A stretch of DNA of 18,489 nt from Anaerolineaceae bacterium (lineage in GTDB: Bacteria; Chloroflexota; Anaerolineae; Anaerolineales; Anaerolineaceae): contig JAIOTF010000229.1 of the NCBI GenBank assembly GCA_021107195.1, forward strand, positions 1-18,489, in the 5' to 3' direction. A program made the position numbers and the translations under genes. The notes beneath the pieces are model-generated. The model saw only the letters and a program-made list of their open reading frames with translations. It had not been told where the DNA came from and did no database searches. Every line of letters starts with the position of its first letter. The stretch's first letter is position 1. Of this stretch, positions 14,653 through 18,489 are shown one piece after another.

Positions 14653-14704
14653 TGGGGGTATTCAAAACTGAACAAAAGGTGATCCCCCAACCGATTGAGG
14701 GGGG
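14653..14704 (+). other. Mutually exclusive hairpin arms in the SIMPL-gene leader
   Basis: Arm A TGGGGG (14653-14658), arm B CCCCCA (14684-14689) and arm C GGGGGG (14699-14704) cannot all pair at once. B can pair with A across 25 bases, or locally with C, where CCCCCAA-CCGA-TTG, a bulged A, then GGGG makes a compact hairpin. This is the arrangement of a two-state RNA, but no ligand fold or ORF is recognised. Confidence 0.35.
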
Positions 14705-14816
14705 CAACCGGCTGAAGGATCATTCTTATTGTAACATTTTCAATCCCGCGAGGCAAATCATCTCATAAAAATGAAAAAGGGTCTCAAATACAAGAGCTAT
14801 ATTCCCACTCTTGAGC

Positions 14817-14849
14817 AAGAAGAAAACAATATGCGTTTTCTTCTTTTAT
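14817..14849 (+). terminator. AT-rich hairpin with T-rich tail
   Basis: AAGAAGAAAAC (14817-14827) and GTTTTCTTCTT (14835-14845) form a perfect 11-bp stem with loop AATATGC, followed by TTAT. A second hairpin, CAAGAG (14791-14796) with CTCTTG (14808-14813), lies just upstream. It could end a short leader transcript, about 115 bases before the SIMPL gene. The stem is A/T rich, so termination is uncertain. Confidence 0.4.
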
Positions 14850-14964
14850 AACTGTCGCGGGAACTATTTGAAACCCGATGTCGTCTATAGCGCAGAGGTC
14901 AGAAACAGCGGCTTTGCGCCACTGCGAGACCCGAAAATTCTTTTATATTCAGGAGAACAAATAC

Positions 14965-15705
14965 ATGAAACACAATTCCCTCAAAATCCTGGCAGTGATA
15001 GTGCTGCTAAGCGTAGTTCTAAGCGCATGCGGCACAATCCCGGCAGCAAACAGCAACCCTTGTCCACCGTCGATCAGCGTTACCGGCAGAAGTGACATCT
15101 TCTTAACTCCGGATATCGCTTATGTCTACATCGGCGTGCATACCGAGTCGGAGAACGTCGCAGATGCCTTGAACGAGAACAATGCGCAATCGCAGTCCAT
15201 CTCGAGCACCCTGGAAGAGCTGGGCGTTGCCAAAGAAGACGTTCAAACCAGCGCCTTCAATATTTATCCTTTCCAGGATTACGGTCCTTTTGGCCCCACC
15301 CCGGGAGCAACTGAAGACCCACCCACTAAATATGCTGTGGATAACACGGTGTTCGTGACCGTGCGAGATCTAAGTAAACTGGGGCATATTCTGGACAGCG
15401 TGGTACGCAATGGTGCCAACAGCATCCACAACGTGGAATTTGACGTCGAAGATAAAACCGAAGCGTTGGCCCAGGCTCGCAAAGAAGCGATCGAAAATGG
15501 CCGCTCCCTGGCCGAAGAAATGGCACAGGCAGCTAACATCAGCCTCGGCGATTTGATCAGCCTGAGCGTGCATGGTTCAGACAATGCCCAACCGTTGTAT
15601 ATGGAAAAAGGTCTGGGCGGGATGCGCGCTGCCAGTGAAGTCCCAACCTCGGCTGGACAATTGGTGCTGACGATGTATGCCGAAATGAATTTCGAGATCA
15701 AATAG
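14965..15705 (+). CDS. SIMPL (DUF541) domain lipoprotein
   Basis: 246 residues. An N-terminal lipoprotein signal peptide (LKILAVIVLLSVVLSAC) ends in the lipobox LSAC with Cys22 as the lipidation site. The SIMPL/DUF541 domain follows from about residue 38: ISVTGRSDIFLTPDIAYVYI, then GVHTES, LNENNAQSQSISSTLEELGV, EDVQTSAFNIYP, KYAVDNTVFVTVRDLSKLG, NVEFDVEDKTEALAQARKEA, GRSLAEEMAQAANISLG and a C-terminal beta strand. The family is periplasmic or surface-exposed, sometimes linked to oxidative stress, with no defined reaction. AGGAG lies nine bases before the ATG; an ATG at 14878 would extend the frame without conserved residues. The TAG stop is followed by an in-frame open extension to TAA at 15925 through the 15-bp repeat array. 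Confidence 0.87.
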   Translation: MKHNSLKILAVIVLLSVVLSACGTIPAANSNPCPPSISVTGRSDIFLTPDIAYVYIGVHTESENVADALNENNAQSQSISSTLEELGVAKEDVQTSAFNIYPFQDYGPFGPTPGATEDPPTKYAVDNTVFVTVRDLSKLGHILDSVVRNGANSIHNVEFDVEDKTEALAQARKEAIENGRSLAEEMAQAANISLGDLISLSVHGSDNAQPLYMEKGLGGMRAASEVPTSAGQLVLTMYAEMNFEIK

Positions 15706-15747
15706 ATTCGGGAAACTAAATCAAACCTCCCGCCTCGGCAAGCTCAT

Positions 15748-15912
15748 ACAATGCAGACGCATACAATGCAGACGCATACAATGCAGACGCATGCAATGCA
15801 GAGGCATACAATGCAGACGCATGCAATGCAGAGGCATACAATGCAGAGGCATACAATGCAGACGCATGCAATGCAGAGGCATATTATGCAGAGGCATATT
15901 ATGCAAAGCAGT
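15748..15912. repeat. 15-bp tandem repeat array, 10 full units plus one degenerate unit
   Basis: Unit consensus is ACAATGCAGACGCAT. Units 1, 2, 3, 5 and 8 are identical. Units 4, 6 and 9 are GCAATGCAGAGGCAT, unit 7 is ACAATGCAGAGGCAT, unit 10 is ATTATGCAGAGGCAT and unit 11 (15898-15912) has decayed to ATTATGCAAAGCAGT. Each full unit contains ATGC-N4-GCAT, a small dyad. The period is a multiple of three, so frames stay open on both strands. In the SIMPL frame it reads H-(T/A/I)-M-Q-(T/R). There are no spacers, so it is not a CRISPR array. Confidence 0.93.
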
Positions 15913-15935
15913 GAACAGTTTTTATAAATGATAAC

Positions 15936-15963
15936 GCCCCGCCTGATTAAGACGGGGTATTTC
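15936..15963 (+). terminator. Putative terminator downstream of the repeat array
   Basis: CCCCG (15937-15941) pairs with CGGGG (15953-15957), extended by a G-T pair, around an 11-base loop, then TATTTCT. It lies just after the TAA at 15925-15927 and would end the SIMPL/repeat transcript. The stem is short but GC-only. Confidence 0.5.
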
Positions 15964-16056
15964 TATCGGTTTTAATTGGCGCAAAATCCTTGTTTTTACA
16001 CTTCCTTTATTTCCGCTATCGCCCACTACCTCCCAAGACATACTGACAGCACATGC

Positions 16057-16085
16057 TTCACGCTCTCCGTCCTTTGCGTTATAAT
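16057..16085 (+). promoter_or_regulatory. Promoter for the MBL-fold gene
   Basis: TTCACG at 16057-16062 (4 of 6 to the -35 consensus), a 17-base spacer, and a perfect TATAAT at 16080-16085. Transcription would begin near 16092, about 75 bases ahead of the ATG at 16167. Confidence 0.6.
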
Positions 16086-16166
16086 CATAACTGTCACCCG
16101 GGGTACGCATTTTCATGCGCCGGCTCTGACCAGAGTCAATCCCAAACGGGTAAAAATGGAGGAAGA

Positions 16167-16817
16167 ATGGCTTTAGAAATCATCTGGTATGGACATTCCT
16201 GTTTTCGATTTACGGAGCGCGGTATGGCATCCGTGGTCACCGATCCGTTTGATTCAGACAAGATTGGTTACACACCCATCAAATTAAAAGCTGACATCGT
16301 CACCAGCTCCTGTAACCTGCCCGGACACCGCAATTTGTCTGCGATCAAGGGTTCGCCTTTTGAGATCGTGGGCCCAGGTGAATACGAGATAGGCGAAGTA
16401 TTCATTACTGGCGTACAAACTAATGGAAAAAAGAAAAACACGGATGAGATCACGAATACACTGTACCTGATCGACTACAACGGTTTGACCATCGCCCACC
16501 TTGGCAATATGAATCACATTCCCAGCCAGACCGAAATCGAAACGCTGGGCAATGTTAACGTCGCTCTGGTACCGGTTGGCGGTGGAAGTGGATTGAACGC
16601 CTCCAAAGCCTCCGAAATCATCAGCCTGCTGGAACCCGATCTGGTGGTGCCGATGCATTACAAAACCCCTGGCTGCAAGATCGAGCTGGACCCACTGAAC
16701 AAGTTCCTGAAAGAAATGGGGCTAAACGATGTTGTTCCTGAAGCCTCATTGAAAATCGACAGCAGCAGGGCACTTCCGGAAGACACCAAAGTGATTGTCC
16801 TGACCCCGAAGATCTAA
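16167..16817 (+). CDS. Metallo-beta-lactamase-fold protein with degenerate metal motif
   Basis: 216 residues of the UPF0173/YycJ-like branch of the MBL superfamily: IIWYGHSCFRF with His10, VVTDPFD with Asp26, then ADIVTSSCNLPGH at 43-54, GPGEYEIGEVFITG at 69-82, LTIAHLGNMNH, VALVPVGGG and VVPMHYKTPG. In active members the segment after ADIV is HxHxDH, which binds the metals. Here it is SSCNLPGH, leaving only the last His, so hydrolase activity is doubtful. GGAGGAAG before the ATG at 16167 fixes the start; an ORF extension to 16053 has no conserved residues. The 100-residue gene follows after 16 bases, in the same transcript. Confidence 0.8.
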   Translation: MALEIIWYGHSCFRFTERGMASVVTDPFDSDKIGYTPIKLKADIVTSSCNLPGHRNLSAIKGSPFEIVGPGEYEIGEVFITGVQTNGKKKNTDEITNTLYLIDYNGLTIAHLGNMNHIPSQTEIETLGNVNVALVPVGGGSGLNASKASEIISLLEPDLVVPMHYKTPGCKIELDPLNKFLKEMGLNDVVPEASLKIDSSRALPEDTKVIVLTPKI

Positions 16818-16833
16818 ACCAAGGAAGCCTGCG

Positions 16834-17136
16834 GTGACTGTTAAATTGATCATGAACTGGGATATCACCCCACAACAGGAACGGGAATATTTTGAATTCG
16901 TTATCCGCGAGTTTATCCCGGGCGTACAGCGTCTGGGGTTTGAACTGGGTGATGCCTGGGCGACCGCCTACGGGCACCAGCCTCAGATCATGGTCACGGC
17001 TGTCGCTCCGAGCCAGGACGAGGCAGAAAAAATCATCCATTCAACGGAATGGGCAAAACTTACCGATGATTTGATGGGCTTTGTGCAAAATTATTCGTGC
17101 AAATTGATTGAATCCAGCCGCGGTTTCCAGTTCTGA
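16834..17136 (+). CDS. Conserved-looking small protein of unknown function
   Basis: 100 residues starting at a GTG with AAGGAAG six bases upstream. It is soluble, with no signal peptide or membrane helix. The alternating pattern (strand VKLIMNWDI, helix QQEREYFEFVIREFIPGVQRLG, strand ELGDAWATAYG, strand PQIMVTAVA, helix SQDEAEKIIHSTEWAKLTDDLMGFV, strand SCKLIES) suggests a ferredoxin-like or dimeric alpha-beta barrel fold as in EthD/ABM proteins. That is a topology guess. It lies 16 bases after the MBL-fold gene and is likely translated from the same mRNA. Confidence 0.7.
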   Translation: MTVKLIMNWDITPQQEREYFEFVIREFIPGVQRLGFELGDAWATAYGHQPQIMVTAVAPSQDEAEKIIHSTEWAKLTDDLMGFVQNYSCKLIESSRGFQF

Positions 17137-17153
17137 AAATTGGTGTTCTGTTT

Positions 17154-17216
17154 GCAGATGAGGCAAGACCACAGAAGATTGTTTCTGTAAATCCTGCGTC
17201 ATCTGCCTCTTTATTT
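17154..17216 (+). terminator. Compound hairpin terminator
   Basis: The outer stem GCAGATGA (17154-17161) with TCATCTGC (17199-17206) encloses an inner hairpin ACAGAA/TTCTGT, and is followed by CTCTTTATTT. It separates the MBL/small-protein operon from mutY. The large branched loop is unusual for an intrinsic terminator. Confidence 0.5.
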
Positions 17217-17232
17217 AAAGGATAATTCCTGC

Positions 17233-18294
17233 ATGCCCTCCAAAATTGCTCAACAACTCCTCAACTGGTATCACGAACATGCGCGCAGTCTGCCCTGGCG
17301 GGAAGACCCCGCCCCCTACCGGGTGTGGGTGTCCGAGATCATGCTGCAACAAACCAGGGTTGAAACTGTTCTCGCATATTTTGAGCGCTGGATAGCACAA
17401 TTCCCCAATGTTAAGATACTGGCTGCGGCCCACGAGCAGGAAGTGTTGCAATGCTGGGAAGGCCTAGGCTATTACAGCCGCGCCCGCAATTTGCACCGCG
17501 CCGCCCGAATAGTGGTTGATGCGCATGGGGGGGAACTCCCCACAGACCGGCAAACGCTGGAAAGCCTGCCGGGGATTGGCCCCTACACGGCCGGGGCAAT
17601 CACCTCGATTGCTTTTGGGCAAGACGAAGCCGCCCTTGACGGTAATATCCGTCGGGTATATGCGCGCTTGTTCAACGTTGACCAACCGACCCGTGAAAGA
17701 GAAACTGAAAAACACCTGTGGGCAATCGCGTGCCAGCAGCTTCCTTCCGGTCAGGCAGGTGATTATAACCAGGCGCTGATGGATTTGGGCGCCACGATCT
17801 GCACCCCGCGCAACCCAAACTGTGAAGCATGCCCGCTGCAAAATCTTTGTGAGGCCTACACCCTCGACGTGCAGGAGCTGCGCCCGGTGAAAATCGCTCG
17901 TCCGCCAGTGCCGCATCACACCGTGGCAGCAGCAGTGATCCATCGCTATGGCCTGGTGCTGATCGCCCAACGGCCGCCCAATGGATTGCTGGGTGGATTG
18001 TGGGAATTCCCGGGCGGCAAGCAGGAAGATGGCGAAAGCCTGCCGCAAGCCTTGCAGCGTGAGATCATGGAAGAGCTTGATACGCAGATCGAGGTGGGAG
18101 AGCAGTTAGGGATTTACAATCACGCCTATACGCATTTCAAGGTTACCCTGCACGCCTTCCACTGCCGTTTGACAGGTGGCGAACCACAAGCCCTGGAAGC
18201 CAGCGACTTGCGCTGGACAGCCGTCTCCACCCTGGGCGACTTCCCCATGGGCAAACTCGACCGCATGATCTCAAAAGATTTGCAAGGAGAATAA
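17233..18294 (+). CDS. mutY: A/G-specific adenine glycosylase with intact Nudix box
   Basis: 353 residues. It removes adenine mispaired with 8-oxoguanine. The N-terminal HhH-GPD domain has SEIMLQQTRV with catalytic Glu35, the hairpin LPGIGPYTAGAI at 112-123, and catalytic Asp136 in ALDGNIRRV. An iron-sulfur loop has four cysteines, C190-x6-C197-x2-C200-x5-C206. The C-terminal Nudix domain (from ~228) keeps a full Nudix box: G262-x5-E268-x7-R276-E277-x2-E280-E281. Typical MutY proteins have lost these residues and use the domain only to read 8-oxoG, so this one may also hydrolyse oxidised nucleotides. AAGGA lies upstream of the ATG. An IS3-family element starts within ~80 bases of the stop. 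Confidence 0.94.
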   Translation: MPSKIAQQLLNWYHEHARSLPWREDPAPYRVWVSEIMLQQTRVETVLAYFERWIAQFPNVKILAAAHEQEVLQCWEGLGYYSRARNLHRAARIVVDAHGGELPTDRQTLESLPGIGPYTAGAITSIAFGQDEAALDGNIRRVYARLFNVDQPTRERETEKHLWAIACQQLPSGQAGDYNQALMDLGATICTPRNPNCEACPLQNLCEAYTLDVQELRPVKIARPPVPHHTVAAAVIHRYGLVLIAQRPPNGLLGGLWEFPGGKQEDGESLPQALQREIMEELDTQIEVGEQLGIYNHAYTHFKVTLHAFHCRLTGGEPQALEASDLRWTAVSTLGDFPMGKLDRMISKDLQGE

Positions 18295-18370
18295 ATCCTT
18301 TTTTGATAGCGTAAAAGTATTCCTTCTTTTCCACCAACCTTTAAAATCCACATAGTACTGTGTTTTGTAA
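18295..18370. other. Gap between mutY and the IS end
   Basis: This stretch is AT-rich with no gene and no hairpin terminator for mutY that I can see. If the IS is recent, the native mutY terminator may have been displaced beyond it. Confidence 0.4.
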
Positions 18371-18489
18371 TGGACCCCAAAAACTGGACACCCCGCTAAG
18401 GGGTAGGGTAATATTCAGTAGAGAGGTTCAAAATGACAGGACGAAGAAGATTTACAGCAGAATTCAAAGCAAAAGTGGTATTGGAATTG
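18371..18489 (+). mobile_element. Left end of an IS3-family insertion sequence (cut by window edge)
   Basis: TGGACCCCAAAAACTGGAC at 18371-18389 is typical of IS3-family terminal inverted repeats. It is followed by a small CCCC-GCTAA-GGGG hairpin (18391-18403) and an OrfA start. The exact outer tip may lie a few bases further left (for example the TG at 18360-18361). The target duplication and right end are outside the window. Confidence 0.75.
18433..18489 (+). CDS. IS3-family transposase OrfA, 5' fragment
   Basis: The first 19 codons read MTGRRRFTAEFKAKVVLEL, the usual start of IS3-family OrfA helix-turn-helix proteins (RR(F/Y)TxEFKAKVVLE). GAGAGG lies six bases before the ATG. The gene runs off the window. 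OrfA binds the IS ends and is joined to OrfB by programmed frameshifting in this family. Confidence 0.85.
   Translation, partial: MTGRRRFTAEFKAKVVLEL

Larger units (their letters stand above)
14605..14964 (+). other. Gene-free 360-base leader rich in inverted repeats
   Basis: No credible gene lies here. Besides the two hairpin groups listed separately, TCCCGCGA (14744-14751) matches TCGCGGGA (14855-14862), and GGGTCTC (14779-14785) matches GAGACCC (14926-14932). These two long-range pairings cross each other, as in a pseudoknot. A CAGCGGC/GCCACTG hairpin with one mismatch sits near 14906-14924. It may be a structured leader or a small RNA for the SIMPL gene. Confidence 0.35.

Noticed and set aside
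14811..15095. ORF of 94 codons spanning the leader and the start of the SIMPL gene
   Set aside because: It overlaps the hairpin and the lipoprotein signal peptide in another frame and has no ribosome site.
6553..15705. Genome-wide reassignment of TAG as a sense codon
   Set aside because: TAG ends cysE and the CBS gene at family-typical positions, and most genes show no internal TAG. Limited suppression remains possible, but full reassignment is not supported.
15721..15906. Minus-strand ORF of 61 codons reading L-H-C-M-(P/R) repeats
   Set aside because: It is fully explained by the 15-bp array, whose period keeps every frame open. There is no ribosome site and no unique sequence.
15748..15912. 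CRISPR array
   Set aside because: Units are contiguous 15-mers with no unique spacers, and no cas genes are nearby.

Overview
The window looks like a chromosomal segment of a Chloroflexota bacterium, most likely class Anaerolineae. This is inferred from protein style: a CAP/LysM envelope protein with a Thr/Pro-rich stalk, a CBS protein of the 'RDWM' type, a HEAT-repeat protein, a PspC/LiaF-like cassette and a degenerate metallo-beta-lactamase-fold protein. No 16S or other marker gene is present, so the placement is tentative. Most genes carry clear Shine-Dalgarno sequences, and intergenic regions are short with good hairpin terminators.

Layout. 1-357 holds a decayed HTH antitoxin-like gene behind a perfect 12-bp palindrome. 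358-1248 (-) is a YitT-family membrane protein, divergent from adenosine deaminase (1515-2564), which has a near-consensus promoter. A large GT-C-type membrane protein (2658-5270) and the nucleotidase SurE (5420-6196) follow. 6197-6960 holds a short repeat remnant, a CBS-domain gene, a palindromic element and a strong terminator. A secreted CAP-LysM gene (6960-7952) and a HEAT-repeat gene (8009-8929) come next, ending at a bidirectional terminator shared with the cysK-cysE operon (10694 to 9007, -). Divergent from cysK is a five-gene cassette (10922-14573) of small membrane proteins that repeat one LiaI/LiaF-like two-helix module, joined to PspC and to beta-rich 'toast-rack'-like domains. A structured ~360-base leader precedes a SIMPL-domain lipoprotein (14965-15705), which is followed by a 15-bp tandem repeat array. 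The window closes with a metallo-beta-lactamase-fold protein, a 100-residue unknown protein, MutY, and the left end of an IS3-family element.

How the genes work together. cysK and cysE form the two-step serine-to-cysteine pathway and look translationally coupled. The five-gene cassette resembles parts of the Lia/Psp envelope-stress systems but has no kinase or response regulator next to it. Adenosine deaminase and SurE are both nucleotide-salvage enzymes but have separate transcription signals. MutY carries an intact Nudix box and may combine adenine excision with nucleotide-pool cleaning.

Most unusual points: (1) two neighbouring genes (CBS and CAP-LysM) are each broken by one in-frame TAG with otherwise intact reading frames; (2) the TAG ending the SIMPL gene is followed by an in-frame extension running through the 15-bp array, which would encode a His/Met-rich repeat; (3) two diverged copies of that 15-mer lie about 9.5 kb away; (4) the cassette with its repeated module; (5) a perfect 10+2+10 inverted repeat in the cysK/cassette divergent region.
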